Below, piece after piece: positions 32,099 to 41,841 of a DNA stretch of 64,000 nucleotides; position 1 is the first letter of the stretch, and each line of letters starts with the position of its first letter. Source of the DNA: Lelliottia sp. WAP21 (GTDB lineage: Bacteria > Pseudomonadota > Gammaproteobacteria > Enterobacterales > Enterobacteriaceae); contig NZ_JAIWPG020000004.1 of the NCBI RefSeq assembly GCF_020532665.2, positions 248,001-312,000 on the forward strand, in the 5' to 3' direction. The position numbers and the translations under genes are program-made. The notes below the pieces were generated by a model that was not told the DNA's origin, searched no databases, and saw only the letters and a list, made by a program, of their open reading frames with translations.

Positions 32099-32773
32099 AT
32101 GCGTCTCTTACTGGCGGAAGATAATCGTGAGCTGGCTCACTGGCTGGAGAAAGCGCTGGTGCAGGAGGGATTTGCCGTGGACTGCGTTTCTGACGGGCGC
32201 GCCGCCGACCATCTGTTGCAGGGAGAAAGCTATGCGGTGGCCATTCTGGATATCGGTATGCCCGGCTTTGACGGTCTGGAGGTCGTGCATCGCCTGCGTA
32301 AACGCGGCCAGACGCTGCCTGTCCTGTTTCTGACTGCACGCAGTAACGTGGCGGACCGGGTGAAGGGGTTGAACGCCGGGGCGGATGATTATCTGCCGAA
32401 ACCGTTTGAGCTGGAGGAGCTGGACGCACGGCTGCGCGCCCTGTTGCGCAGAAGCGAAGGGCGAACGCAGGAGCGTCAGCGCCTTGGAGAGCTGGAGTAT
32501 GACGACGAAGGCTTTTTCCTGTTGCGCGATGAGCCTCTGTCACTCACGCCGCGGGAGCTGTCATTGCTGAAGGTGCTGATGCATCGCCGGACCCGGCCCG
32601 TTTCCCGGCAGCAATTGTTCGATCAGGTGTTTAGCCTGAATGACGATGTCAGCCCAGAGAGTATCGATCTCTATATTCATCGTCTGCGCAAAAAGCTCAG
32701 CGGTAGCGGCGTGCGGGTCACTACCCTTCGCGGGCTGGGCTATGTGCTGGAGTGTGGCGATGAGGTGGGTTAA
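32099..32773 (+). CDS. tctD: Response regulator TctD
   Basis: A 224-residue OmpR-family regulator: receiver domain at residues 1-115 with phospho-acceptor Asp51 (AILDIGMPGFDG) and conserved Lys in YLPKPFELEEL, then a winged-helix DNA-binding domain (about 128-220) with TPRELSLLKVLM and YIHRLRKKL. It is close to Salmonella TctD, which controls tricarboxylate uptake. It is divergent from tctCBA and overlaps tctE by 14 bp. Confidence 0.95.
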   Translation: MRLLLAEDNRELAHWLEKALVQEGFAVDCVSDGRAADHLLQGESYAVAILDIGMPGFDGLEVVHRLRKRGQTLPVLFLTARSNVADRVKGLNAGADDYLPKPFELEELDARLRALLRRSEGRTQERQRLGELEYDDEGFFLLRDEPLSLTPRELSLLKVLMHRRTRPVSRQQLFDQVFSLNDDVSPESIDLYIHRLRKKLSGSGVRVTTLRGLGYVLECGDEVG

Positions 32774-34169
32774 GCCGCAGTCGCTTTACCTGCAACTGCT
32801 GCTGTTCCTCGGGCTTCCGTTGCTGTTGCTGTGGGGGTTGTCGGCCTTTAACAGCTACGTCAGCGCATTGCAGGCGGCCACGCAGGCCTACGACCGCACG
32901 CTGTTATCGTCTGCCCGCACCATATCGGAGCGGCTGGTAGTACATGACGGCAAGCTGGATGTGAATGTACCCTGGGTGGTGCTCGACAGCTTTGAACTCA
33001 ACATGAACGACCGGCTCTACTATAAAGTGGTCGATCCCGACGGGCGGGTGATTTCCGGCTACGACGATCTGCCAACGATGCCGCCAGCGATATCCCGCAC
33101 CACGCTCTATCCGGCGCTGGCGTGGTTTTATCACACCGAATATCGCGGGCAGGCGATTCGTGTTGCGCGCCTGCTGCAACCCGTCAATGAGGATAATGTT
33201 GTCGGCATGGCGGAGATTTACGTCGCAGAGACGCTCCAGTCCCGCCGCTATCTTGCCAGCCAGTTGCTCTTTTCTTCCTGGGTTTCTCAGGGATTGCTGG
33301 TGCTGCTGACCCTGGTGCTGACCGCGTGGCTATTGCGTCGCGTACTGCGCCCGATGCGCCAGCTCTCTTCGCTGATGGTACGCCGGGAGCCTGGCCTCCT
33401 CGCGCCGCTGCCGGAGCTGTTGCCCTGGTCCGAGACCCGCTTGTTAATTGTGGCGTTTAACCGCTATATCGACAGGCTGCGCGGCGTGCTGTCGCGACAG
33501 GAACGCTTTAACGCAGATGCCTCGCATCAGCTCAAAACCCCGCTGGCGGTGCTGAAAACGCAAGTCTCCGTCGCCCTGACGCGTCAGGATCCCGCCCTGT
33601 GGCAGGAGAGCCTGCGGGCCATCAATGCCACCCTGGATGACACCATTGTGCTGACCGAACGGCTGCTGCAGCTTTCTGCGGTGAAGCGTAAAGAGCAGGG
33701 GGAGGGTCAGTTTGCGCCGGTGGATTTGGTTCAGGTGGTGCAGAACTGCTGCTTCTCCCGGCTGGCGCAGGCGCGCAGTAAAGCGATTGATCTCGGCTAT
33801 GACGGCCTGCAGCAGCCGGTCATGATTGAAGGCGATGACGTACTGCTGGGTGAGCTGTGCGCCAATCTGCTGGAGAATGCGATTAAGTACACGCCGGCTG
33901 AAGGCGTGGTGACCGTATTCCTGCGAACGGACAACGGCGCCGTTGAGCTGAGCGTGGAGGACAGTGGTCCGGGTATTGAAGAGGATCAGATCCATCAGGC
34001 GATGCTGCCTTTCCACCGGCTGGATAACGTCGGTAATGCCACCGGGTCAGGGATTGGGCTGGCGCTGGCGGGCGATATTGCCCGTCTGCACCGCAGTCAC
34101 CTGCAGTTGATCCGCAGCGAAACCCTGGGCGGATTGTGCGTGAAAATGCGTTTTTTACTGCTTACGTAA
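32760..34169 (+). CDS. tctE: Sensor histidine kinase TctE
   Basis: A 469-residue membrane sensor kinase. Membrane helices lie near residues 10-30 and 170-195 around a periplasmic domain, followed by the H box FNADASHQLKTPLAVLKTQ with phospho-histidine 256. The N box NLLENAIKYTP and G boxes (DSGPGI, GSGIGLAL) follow. The start at the ATG of MRWVKPQSLYLQ is chosen because upstream in-frame codons lie inside tctD and encode no membrane signal. Partner of TctD; the ligand is probably a tricarboxylate, by analogy with Salmonella. Confidence 0.94.
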   Translation: MRWVKPQSLYLQLLLFLGLPLLLLWGLSAFNSYVSALQAATQAYDRTLLSSARTISERLVVHDGKLDVNVPWVVLDSFELNMNDRLYYKVVDPDGRVISGYDDLPTMPPAISRTTLYPALAWFYHTEYRGQAIRVARLLQPVNEDNVVGMAEIYVAETLQSRRYLASQLLFSSWVSQGLLVLLTLVLTAWLLRRVLRPMRQLSSLMVRREPGLLAPLPELLPWSETRLLIVAFNRYIDRLRGVLSRQERFNADASHQLKTPLAVLKTQVSVALTRQDPALWQESLRAINATLDDTIVLTERLLQLSAVKRKEQGEGQFAPVDLVQVVQNCCFSRLAQARSKAIDLGYDGLQQPVMIEGDDVLLGELCANLLENAIKYTPAEGVVTVFLRTDNGAVELSVEDSGPGIEEDQIHQAMLPFHRLDNVGNATGSGIGLALAGDIARLHRSHLQLIRSETLGGLCVKMRFLLLT

Positions 34170-34298
34170 AAAAACACCCGGTATCAGCTTGTTACAAACT
34201 TCGGTACTGCCGCACGCAGAGTGCTTGATCCCCGGGTGACACAGGTTAAAATCTCGCGGTTTTGGGACTTCTCTATAAAATTGTGCGGGAACACGACA

Positions 34299-34838
34299 AT
34301 GAAAAAAGTGGCATTAATGGGCTTAGGCCTGATGGTTGTTTCTTCGGCGGCGAACGCCATCAGCTTTAACGGCTCAGCGGGTGAGGATTATACTCATCTC
34401 GGCTTTGGCCTGGGGACCGAGACCTCCGGTCTGGCGATGACCGGCGGCTGGACACATAACGATGACGACGGCGACGCGGCAAGCCTTGGCCTGGGCCTGA
34501 ACATTCCTCTTGGACCGTTCCTGGCTACCGTGGGCGGTAAGGGCATTTACACTAACCCGAACGACGGCGATGAAGGTTACGCGGCGGCGGTAGGTGGCGG
34601 CCTGCAGTGGAAAATTGGCGATAGCTTCGGCCTGTTCGGCGAGTATTACTACTCTCCGGATTCGCTCTCCAGCGGCATCGACAGCTATGAAGAAGCCAAC
34701 GCGGGCGCGCGCTGGACCATCATGCGTCCGATCACGATTGAAGCCGGTTATCGTTATCTGAACCTGGCGGGTAAAGACGGCAACCGCGACAACGCGCTGG
34801 CTGACGGCCCTTATGTGGGCGTGAGCGCAGGTTTCTGA
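34299..34838 (+). CDS. yfaZ: YfaZ-family outer membrane protein
   Basis: A 179-residue protein with a signal peptide (MKKVALMGLGLMVVSSAANA) and alternating beta-rich sequence ending in an aromatic residue (VGVSAGF), typical of a small outer-membrane beta-barrel. It is clearly the orthologue of E. coli YfaZ, whose function is unknown. The start is chosen for the signal peptide; 26 more in-frame codons upstream are not signal-like. It stands between tctE and yfaY as its own unit. Confidence 0.93.
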   Translation: MKKVALMGLGLMVVSSAANAISFNGSAGEDYTHLGFGLGTETSGLAMTGGWTHNDDDGDAASLGLGLNIPLGPFLATVGGKGIYTNPNDGDEGYAAAVGGGLQWKIGDSFGLFGEYYYSPDSLSSGIDSYEEANAGARWTIMRPITIEAGYRYLNLAGKDGNRDNALADGPYVGVSAGF

Positions 34839-34896
34839 TTTTCTGGCGCGGTGTCCTGCCGCGCCTGTTTCCTCTTCCCACCGCATCTGATTGCGC

Positions 34897-34914
34897 TATA
34901 GTGTTTTCACTATA
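34897..34914 (+). promoter_or_regulatory. Dyad in the yfaY promoter region
   Basis: TATAGTG (34897-34903), TTTT, CACTATA (34908-34914) is a perfect 7-bp inverted repeat 16 bp upstream of the yfaY start. TATAGT could also serve as a -10 hexamer. The halves resemble NrdR half-sites, but in inverted order. Confidence 0.4.
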
Positions 34915-34930
34915 TATGCGGGAGAGCACA

Positions 34931-36130
34931 ATGATAAATGTGGAGATGTTGTCCACCGGTGATGAAGTTCTTCATGGACAAATTACCGATACCAACGCAG
35001 CCTGGCTGGGCAATTTTTTCTTTGAGCAGGGATTGCCCTTAACGCGCCGTAACACCGTGGGCGACAGCCTGGACGCGCTGGTGAGCATTCTGCGTGAGCG
35101 TAGCGAGCATGCAGATGTGCTGATCGTAAACGGCGGCCTGGGTCCCACCAGCGATGACCTCAGCGCACTGGCGGCGGCGACCGCCAAAGGCGAAGAACTG
35201 GTGCTGCACACCGAATGGCTGGCGCAGATGGAGCGTTTCTTCACCGAGCGCGGCAGGGTCATGGCACCCAGTAACCGCAAACAGGCCGAAATACCCGCCA
35301 GCGCTGAGCTGGTCGATAACCCGGTCGGGACGGCTTGCGGTTTTGCCCTTACGCTGAATCGCTGTCTGATGTTCTTTACCCCTGGCGTACCCTCTGAATT
35401 TAAGGTGATGGTAGAACGTGAGATTTTACCGCGCTTACGCGCACGTTTTACTTTGCCTGACCCTCCAGTCTGTCTTCGTCTGACCACCTTTGGACGTTCA
35501 GAAAGCGATCTGGCACAAAGCCTGGATCATCTGACCCTGCCGGAAGGCGTGACGATGGGATATCGCTCCTCCATGCCGATCATTGAACTGAAACTCACCG
35601 GCCCGGCGAGCCAGAAAGCGGCGATGCTGGCACTCTGGCCCGAGGTTCAGCGGGTGGCGGGGGAAAATCTTATTTTCGAAGGGACAGACGGTTTGCCGGT
35701 GCATATCGCGCGTGGCTTACAGGCACGTCAGTTGAGCCTGACCCTGAGCGAGCAGTTCACCGGCGGGCTGCTGGCACTGCAGTTGTCACGTGCCGGTGCG
35801 CCGTTGCTGGCAAGCGAAGTGGTGCCTTCTCAGGAAGAGACGCTGGCACAAACCGCCCACTGGGCCGCCGATCGACGGGTTAACCACTTTGCCGGTCTGG
35901 CGCTGGCGGTGACGGGGCTGGAAGACGAACATCTCAACTTTGCGCTGGCGACACCGCAGGGCACGCACGCTCTGCGGGTGCAGATGAGCGTAACGCGTCA
36001 CAGTCTCCAGGTGCGTCAGGAGGTTTGCGCCATGATGGCGTTGAATATGCTGCGTCGCTGGTTGCTGGGTAAGGAGGTCGCCAGCGAGCACGGCTGGATC
36101 AACGTCGTCGAATCGCTGTTTATTGAATGA
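34931..36130 (+). CDS. yfaY: CinA-family protein YfaY
   Basis: A 399-residue CinA-like protein, orthologue of E. coli YfaY (400). The N-terminal MoCF-type domain (about 1-170) has EMLSTGDEVLHGQI and NGGLGPTSDDLSALAAA. The C-terminal half resembles PncC-type NMN deamidases (SLTLSEQFTGGLLALQLSRAG). In E. coli YfaY lacks clear NMN deamidase activity, so function stays uncertain. GGGAGAG precedes the ATG. A strong terminator follows, its T tract touching the glpC stop. Confidence 0.93.
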   Translation: MINVEMLSTGDEVLHGQITDTNAAWLGNFFFEQGLPLTRRNTVGDSLDALVSILRERSEHADVLIVNGGLGPTSDDLSALAAATAKGEELVLHTEWLAQMERFFTERGRVMAPSNRKQAEIPASAELVDNPVGTACGFALTLNRCLMFFTPGVPSEFKVMVEREILPRLRARFTLPDPPVCLRLTTFGRSESDLAQSLDHLTLPEGVTMGYRSSMPIIELKLTGPASQKAAMLALWPEVQRVAGENLIFEGTDGLPVHIARGLQARQLSLTLSEQFTGGLLALQLSRAGAPLLASEVVPSQEETLAQTAHWAADRRVNHFAGLALAVTGLEDEHLNFALATPQGTHALRVQMSVTRHSLQVRQEVCAMMALNMLRRWLLGKEVASEHGWINVVESLFIE

Positions 36131-36139
36131 ACGCAGTCG

Positions 36140-36165
36140 CCGGGGCCTGTTGCCCCGGTTTTTTT
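36140..36165 (+). terminator. Rho-independent terminator of yfaY
   Basis: A 7-bp GC stem CCGGGGC (36140-36146) and GCCCCGG (36152-36158) with a CTGTT loop is followed by seven T residues. The T tract overlaps the first two bases of the convergent glpC stop codon. Read from glpC, the hairpin lacks a T tract. Confidence 0.93.
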
Positions 36166-37354
36166 ACCCCAGCGATTTTGCCAGTAAAGAGAGGGGATGT
36201 TCACACCGCTTGCTGGTGGACATCTCTATCTGCCACTTGCAGGTTTCGCAGTCGGTCACCACGATATCGGCGCCGCTCTCTTCTATCTGGCGGAACAGCG
36301 GAGCGCCAATGGCCTGCGAGGTCGGATAGTTTTCGCGTTTAAACCCATAGGTTCCGGCAATGCCGCAGCAGCGAGAATCCAGTACCGTCAGTTCCAGACC
36401 CGGAATCAAGCGTAAAAGCTCAAGGGTATAAAGCGCCCAGCCCATCTTTTCCATATGACACGGCGTGTGATAGACCACCTTGAGCGGCAGGGGCTTGAGC
36501 GGTAGCGTCTGACCGCTATCCAGCTTACGCCACAGAAAGCGCGTCGCCAGTTCGATATGTTCGCGCAGGCCGTTGTTATCCACATCCAGCAGGTGAGGGT
36601 ACTCATCACGCAACGTAAAGGTACAGGTGGAAGAGGTGGCGAGTACCGGCATGGCGTTGTCGATAATCGCTTCCCGGAGTGACGTCACATTCGATTGCGC
36701 CTGTTTACGCGCTTTATCCATAAAGCCGTTGGCAATCAGCGGCACGCCGCAGCACTTCTCTTTTTTCAGCAATTGCACGCCGGTTCCCAGCGCATTCAGC
36801 ACCTTAATCAGGTCCTTGCCCAATTGCGGGTGGTTATAGTTGACGTAGCAACCGTGGAAGAACGCGACCTGGTCCGGAAAGGCTGCTTGTGCCGCGGCAA
36901 CGGATTTATACCAGCGACGGAAAGTACCGTGAGAATATTTCGGCAGGCTGCGATGATGGTCGATTTTTAGCGTCGCATCCAGCAATTGCCGTACAGGTTT
37001 AAGCGACGTGGCGGCATTAATCAGCGGGGCGAACGGCGTTGACACGCTACCCATCAGGTCGGTATGGCTCAAAATCGCATCGCGCAGCGTGGGTTTTTGC
37101 TGGCTGTAGCGTGCGCGGGCGCGCTGAATAATGTCACCAATTTTGACATCTGACGGGCACGCCACTTCGCAGCGTTTACAGTTGATACAGTATTTCAGCG
37201 CTTCGTCGTAGAGCGCGCCATCTTTCAGGCGCAGGCGTTCGCCGTCTGGCCCTGCCTGTTTTGGGCCGGGATAGCGTGGATTAACGCTGCTGACCGGACA
37301 GGCTGTTGTGCAGATCGTGCATTTAATGCAGCTTTCAAAACGGGTATCGTTCAT
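36164..37354 (-). CDS. glpC: Anaerobic glycerol-3-phosphate dehydrogenase subunit C
   Basis: A 396-residue iron-sulfur subunit that anchors GlpAB to the inner membrane and passes electrons to menaquinone. Two ferredoxin motifs ([12 protein letters not shown] and [12 protein letters not shown]) lie in the first 80 residues, then two cysteine-rich CCG domains ([16 protein letters not shown]). Length equals E. coli. The start giving MNDTRFESC overlaps the glpB stop (ATGA). Third gene of glpABC. Confidence 0.97.
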   Translation of the reverse strand: MNDTRFESCIKCTICTTACPVSSVNPRYPGPKQAGPDGERLRLKDGALYDEALKYCINCKRCEVACPSDVKIGDIIQRARARYSQQKPTLRDAILSHTDLMGSVSTPFAPLINAATSLKPVRQLLDATLKIDHHRSLPKYSHGTFRRWYKSVAAAQAAFPDQVAFFHGCYVNYNHPQLGKDLIKVLNALGTGVQLLKKEKCCGVPLIANGFMDKARKQAQSNVTSLREAIIDNAMPVLATSSTCTFTLRDEYPHLLDVDNNGLREHIELATRFLWRKLDSGQTLPLKPLPLKVVYHTPCHMEKMGWALYTLELLRLIPGLELTVLDSRCCGIAGTYGFKRENYPTSQAIGAPLFRQIEESGADIVVTDCETCKWQIEMSTSKRCEHPLSLLAKSLG

Positions 37355-38610
37355 GCGTTTTCCCCCGCACGCTGGACAATCTGGTGGGCAACATACATCG
37401 CGGTAACGGCGCAGACACCGCCGCCGCAACCTTGTGCAATCGGGTCAAAGCCTCCCAGCACTGAGCCAATGGCGTAGAGATTGTCTAACGGTACGCCGGA
37501 AAGCGTTGGACGCAGGTCGTTGTCCGTGATCACCCCAAATTGCTGCCAGGGCTGTGGTGAGAAGAAATCACTCTGATACCACTCTGAGCGCGTCGCGCTT
37601 TGCCGCACGTCGAGGCCCATAATGGCTTCTTCCACGCCGTGGCGATGACTTATTAGCCCATTGCTAAAGAAACTCCCGCTCGCCAGCACGACATAACGGG
37701 CACGCAGCGGAATATCCTCATGGTTTCGCGTCCAGACGCTGCTGGCTACGCCGTCTGTCAGCGTCACTTTTTTAACTTCATCGCCGGCCATCCACACCCC
37801 GCCCTGGGCGATAAACTGCCGTTGGAGCTGATTATGCAGGCGAATCCCCGGAACGGAAGGGGGAAGCGTAGGCAATAAACAGAGTCGGCAGTGAAGACGG
37901 TCTGACAGCCAGCGCCACAGGCGGTTATCCGTCAGGCCAAAGCAGGCGGGCAAATAGAGCGCATCGCACTCTGCGCTGAGCGGCGCGAGGGCCTCATAGA
38001 GCAGGGGCCACTTATCATCGTTGTCGAGAAAACGGGCGATATTCACGGCGCGAAACTCGCTGGCGTTCTCACGCAGGACGTCCAGTTCCGGAAGTTCAAT
38101 CTCAGCCGTGTCCGCCTGAAAACCCTGCTGACGCAGCGACGAGGCCGTAAGGTGGGGCTGAAAATCGAGGAAACCGCTGATGCCCACCACCCGGATGCGC
38201 TCTGTCGTGGAGGGCTTAACGGGCACCTCTTCCGGGCTAAGCCACGCCGCGCGTCGCATGCCAAGCGGCGTAACGCGAAGATGGTTCTGATGTGCATCCC
38301 CTTGCAGCCGTGTGCCACAGTGAGCCAGCAGGGCTTCGGCTTCTCGTGCCAGCGGCGCAACCTGCCCGACACCGATCACCCTGTAAGGATGTTCAGGAGG
38401 CAGAATATCCGGCTTTTGCAGTGTGGTAAGCGGATGATCTACAGACGTACCGTCCGGCAGGGCACCCAGTAAGTCCAGCGAGCCGGAGGAGAAATGCAGC
38501 GCACCCTGACCACGACAGACGATAGCGCAGCGTAAACCCAACTGAGTCAGCTTAAGGCCGCAGAGCAGGCCCGCCAGCCCGCCGCCAATAATCACCGTAT
38601 CAAACTTCAT
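37351..38610 (-). CDS. glpB: Anaerobic glycerol-3-phosphate dehydrogenase subunit B
   Basis: A 419-residue flavoprotein subunit with an N-terminal dinucleotide fold ([20 protein letters not shown]), equal in length to E. coli GlpB. It forms the soluble catalytic dimer with GlpA. The start overlaps the end of glpA by 11 bp and matches the family; longer in-frame extensions would lie within glpA. The C-terminal segment [19 protein letters not shown] is the conserved FAD-side end. Confidence 0.96.
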   Translation of the reverse strand: MKFDTVIIGGGLAGLLCGLKLTQLGLRCAIVCRGQGALHFSSGSLDLLGALPDGTSVDHPLTTLQKPDILPPEHPYRVIGVGQVAPLAREAEALLAHCGTRLQGDAHQNHLRVTPLGMRRAAWLSPEEVPVKPSTTERIRVVGISGFLDFQPHLTASSLRQQGFQADTAEIELPELDVLRENASEFRAVNIARFLDNDDKWPLLYEALAPLSAECDALYLPACFGLTDNRLWRWLSDRLHCRLCLLPTLPPSVPGIRLHNQLQRQFIAQGGVWMAGDEVKKVTLTDGVASSVWTRNHEDIPLRARYVVLASGSFFSNGLISHRHGVEEAIMGLDVRQSATRSEWYQSDFFSPQPWQQFGVITDNDLRPTLSGVPLDNLYAIGSVLGGFDPIAQGCGGGVCAVTAMYVAHQIVQRAGENA

Positions 38611-40228
38611 GATGAGGTTCCTTTTCCAGTCCGCATAAACCCTGATAGACCCAGCGGGTAAACTCGCTTTCACGTAATGCATCCCCCCAGGCAACGGGCT
38701 GCACCCCTTTCCAGCGCTCGTTAAGGAATTCACTCAGCTGGGTCAATGACTGGGCTGAGGTCGTGACATTAAACCGCTGTAAGAGACCGGCAGCGCGACA
38801 GGCGCACAGCTCACCCTGACAGGTGCCCATCCCTGTGCGGGTCCGGCGTCGTAAATCGAGTAAATTATTCACCGTGAGATTTTCAACGGCGTATTGCACT
38901 TCGCCCGCGGTGACGGCCTCGCATTCACAGACCAGGCTACGGCTTAGACGGTTCTGCCCAAGCCAGGCAGGCGTGCGATCGCCATGACGATAGATCGCGG
39001 AGCCGCGCAACGGCGCGGGCAGAGAGATGACTTTATGCAGCGTTTTTTCGGCGGATTCCTGTGAGCCGGGCAGAGGGCGTTCAGCGGTTGTACACGGCTG
39101 CGTATTGCCGAGTTTTTTACACACCGCGTCGGTCGCCCACTCGGACATCAGCCGATAGGTCATTAACTTCCCGCCGGTGATGGTAATAAAGCCCTCCATC
39201 CCGTCACGGGCCGCGTGATCGAGCAGCACGATGCCGCGACTGACGTTTCGCCCGCTCGGGTCGTTATCGCTGGCAACCAGCGGCCGCACGCCTGCGTAGG
39301 CCCGCAGGATGCGGGTTTGCGCCATCACTGGCGCTAATTTTTCCCCTTCGCGCAGCAAAATATCCACCTCTTCAGCCGTGACGCGATTGCAGTCAATCTC
39401 GTGGTAATCGATATGGGTGGAGGTGGTACCAATAAGCGAGATGGTATCGCCAGGCACCAGGATATCGGCGTCAGAAGGTTTGCGACAGCGGTTAATCACC
39501 ACGTTATTGATGCGATGATCGAGAATCAGCAGCGAGCCTTTCGCCGGGAACATGCGTACAGAGAGGGCGGCATATTCCGCGATACGTTGTCCCCAGATCC
39601 CCGCGGCATTGACCACCACGCTGGCATACAGTTCGCTGTGTTCGCCATAGAGTGTGTCGTAAACCCGCACGCCACGGACGGTGTCCCCCTCGCGAATCAG
39701 CCCCGTGACTTCATGCGCGGTCAGGATAGTCGCCCCGTGTTCGCGGGCGTCGAGCATGTTGGCCGCCGTCAGACGGAAAGGATCCACGGTGCCGTCCGGC
39801 ACCTTGACCGCGCCGATAAGGGCTGGATTGACGGCAGGCTCTATCCGCCGGGCCTGTGCCGGGTCGAGCGCCTGCGCCTGAATACCCGCCGCGTTGCAGG
39901 CGTTGATGAAGGTTTGCTGAAAGGCCAGATCGTCTTCGGGCAGAGTAATAAACAGGCCTTCAGTCGGGTCGATACAGTGGCGGGCGATGCGCCGGAGTAT
40001 TTGATTTTCGGCGATGCACTCTTTTGCGGATTCGCCATCGGTGACGGCATAGCGAGCGCCGCTGTGCAACAGGCCGTGATTTCTCCCGGTAGCGCCGGTG
40101 GCAATATCATGGCGTTCCAGCAGCGTCACGCTTAACCCGCGCAGTGCGCAATCGCGAGCAATACCCGCGCCTGTTGCGCCGCCGCCAATGATGATGACAT
40201 CGCTGTAACGAGGGTCACGAAGAGTCAT
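38600..40228 (-). CDS. glpA: Anaerobic glycerol-3-phosphate dehydrogenase subunit A
   Basis: A 542-residue FAD-dependent catalytic subunit that oxidises glycerol-3-phosphate to dihydroxyacetone phosphate under anaerobic conditions. The FAD motif is [19 protein letters not shown] near the N-terminus. The C-terminal BFD-like domain has CECEAVT and [13 protein letters not shown]. Length equals E. coli GlpA. First gene of glpABC, divergent from glpTQ across a 249-bp operator region. Confidence 0.97.
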   Translation of the reverse strand: MTLRDPRYSDVIIIGGGATGAGIARDCALRGLSVTLLERHDIATGATGRNHGLLHSGARYAVTDGESAKECIAENQILRRIARHCIDPTEGLFITLPEDDLAFQQTFINACNAAGIQAQALDPAQARRIEPAVNPALIGAVKVPDGTVDPFRLTAANMLDAREHGATILTAHEVTGLIREGDTVRGVRVYDTLYGEHSELYASVVVNAAGIWGQRIAEYAALSVRMFPAKGSLLILDHRINNVVINRCRKPSDADILVPGDTISLIGTTSTHIDYHEIDCNRVTAEEVDILLREGEKLAPVMAQTRILRAYAGVRPLVASDNDPSGRNVSRGIVLLDHAARDGMEGFITITGGKLMTYRLMSEWATDAVCKKLGNTQPCTTAERPLPGSQESAEKTLHKVISLPAPLRGSAIYRHGDRTPAWLGQNRLSRSLVCECEAVTAGEVQYAVENLTVNNLLDLRRRTRTGMGTCQGELCACRAAGLLQRFNVTTSAQSLTQLSEFLNERWKGVQPVAWGDALRESEFTRWVYQGLCGLEKEPHHEV

Positions 40229-40477
40229 GGTTTACCTCATGTTCGTTTTTTTACCATTTAGCCACATTAATACTGTGGTTTGTTTGATTTCGAACATAAT
40301 CGAGCATCATTCGAAAATGAAACGTGATTCCGTGCGCCTTTTTGCGCACATTGTCATATTTCTGTAACAATCTGTGCGTTGATTCACAGTAACAATCACT
40401 GTGATTTTTTAACATCGCGGCCTCTGGAACCGGGCGCGCTCAGTCCGGTCGTTTATGACAAGGCCACGGAGGCTATT
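40229..40477. promoter_or_regulatory. glpA-glpT divergent operator region with GlpR-like sites
   Basis: Several matches to the GlpR operator (a dyad of ATGTTCG and CGAACAT type) are present: ATGTTCGTTTTTTTACCAT (40239-40257), TGTTTGATTTCGAACATA (40281-40298), and the overlapping AATCGAGCATCATTCGAAAATG region (40298-40319). In E. coli the same gap holds several GlpR operators plus CRP and FNR sites that control glpTQ and glpABC together. CRP and FNR sites were not fixed here. The glpT ribosome-binding site is CGGAGG. Confidence 0.75.
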
Positions 40478-41830
40478 ATGCTCAGTATCTTCAAACCTGC
40501 GCCGCATCAGGCGCGCGTGTCAGACGCGGAGGTTGATCCCCTTTATCGTCGCCTGCGGTGGCAGATCTTCCTGGGGATCTTCTTTGGCTACGCCGCTTAC
40601 TATCTGGTGCGTAAAAACTTCGCACTGGCGATGCCCTACCTGGTGGAACAAGGCTTTTCACGCGGCGATTTAGGCTTTGCGTTGTCGGGGATCTCCATCG
40701 CCTACGGTTTCTCTAAATTCATTATGGGGTCCGTATCGGACCGTTCGAATCCGCGCGTTTTCCTGCCTGCGGGGTTGATCCTGGCTGCTGCCGTGATGTT
40801 ATTTATGGGCTTTGTTCCGTGGGCGACATCGAGCATTGCCGTCATGTTTGTCCTGCTTTTCCTGTGTGGCTGGTTCCAGGGCATGGGATGGCCGCCTTGT
40901 GGGCGAACCATGGTGCACTGGTGGTCGCAAAAGGAGCGCGGCGGGATTGTTTCAGTGTGGAACTGCGCGCATAACGTGGGGGGCGGTATTCCTCCGCTGC
41001 TGTTCCTGCTGGGTATGGCGTGGTTTAACGACTGGAAAGCGGCGCTGTATATGCCTGCCTTTGGGGCCATCATCATTGCCGTGATCGCGTTTGCCTTAAT
41101 GCGCGATACGCCGCAGTCCTGCGGGTTACCGCCTATCGAAGAGTACAAGAACGACTATCCGGACGACTACAGTGAGCAGCATGAAGAAGAGTTAACGGCG
41201 AAGCAGATCTTCATGAAGTATGTGTTGCCCAACAAATTGCTGTGGTACATCGCGATTGCCAACGTGTTTGTCTATCTGCTGCGCTACGGCATCCTCGACT
41301 GGTCACCGACCTATCTGAAAGAGGTGAAGCACTTCGCGCTGGATAAGTCCTCGTGGGCTTACTTCCTCTACGAATACGCCGGGATTCCGGGGACGCTGAT
41401 TTGCGGCTGGATGTCGGACAAAGTGTTCCGCGGAAACCGTGGGGCGACGGGCGTCTTCTTTATGACGTTAGTGACCATTGCCACCATCGTTTACTGGCTC
41501 AACCCACCGGGTAATCCGGGCGTGGATATGGCCTGTATGATTGTCATCGGCTTCCTCATTTACGGCCCGGTCATGTTGATTGGTTTGCATGCGCTTGAAC
41601 TGGCTCCGAAAAAAGCGGCCGGTACTGCAGCAGGTTTCACCGGGCTGTTCGGGTATCTGGGCGGATCGGTGGCGGCAAGCGCCATTGTTGGCTACACCGT
41701 TGACTTCTTTGGCTGGGACGGCGGCTTTATGGTGATGATCGGTGGCAGCATCCTCGCGGTTCTGTTGCTCATCGTGGTGATGTTTGGTGAAAAGCGCCAT
41801 CACGCCGAAATGCAGGCGCGTCGTCAATAA
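40478..41830 (+). CDS. glpT: Glycerol-3-phosphate:phosphate antiporter GlpT
   Basis: A 450-residue major-facilitator transporter with 12 helices in the inner membrane. Arg45 in YYLVRKNFA, part of the substrate site in the E. coli structure, is conserved, as are the [13 protein letters not shown] and [14 protein letters not shown] segments. GlpT also imports fosfomycin; the gene is intact here. The start giving [10 protein letters not shown] is chosen by homology and by CGGAGG upstream. glpQ follows after 11 bp. Confidence 0.97.
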   Translation: MLSIFKPAPHQARVSDAEVDPLYRRLRWQIFLGIFFGYAAYYLVRKNFALAMPYLVEQGFSRGDLGFALSGISIAYGFSKFIMGSVSDRSNPRVFLPAGLILAAAVMLFMGFVPWATSSIAVMFVLLFLCGWFQGMGWPPCGRTMVHWWSQKERGGIVSVWNCAHNVGGGIPPLLFLLGMAWFNDWKAALYMPAFGAIIIAVIAFALMRDTPQSCGLPPIEEYKNDYPDDYSEQHEEELTAKQIFMKYVLPNKLLWYIAIANVFVYLLRYGILDWSPTYLKEVKHFALDKSSWAYFLYEYAGIPGTLICGWMSDKVFRGNRGATGVFFMTLVTIATIVYWLNPPGNPGVDMACMIVIGFLIYGPVMLIGLHALELAPKKAAGTAAGFTGLFGYLGGSVAASAIVGYTVDFFGWDGGFMVMIGGSILAVLLLIVVMFGEKRHHAEMQARRQ

Positions 41831-41841
41831 GGAGCAGGCTG

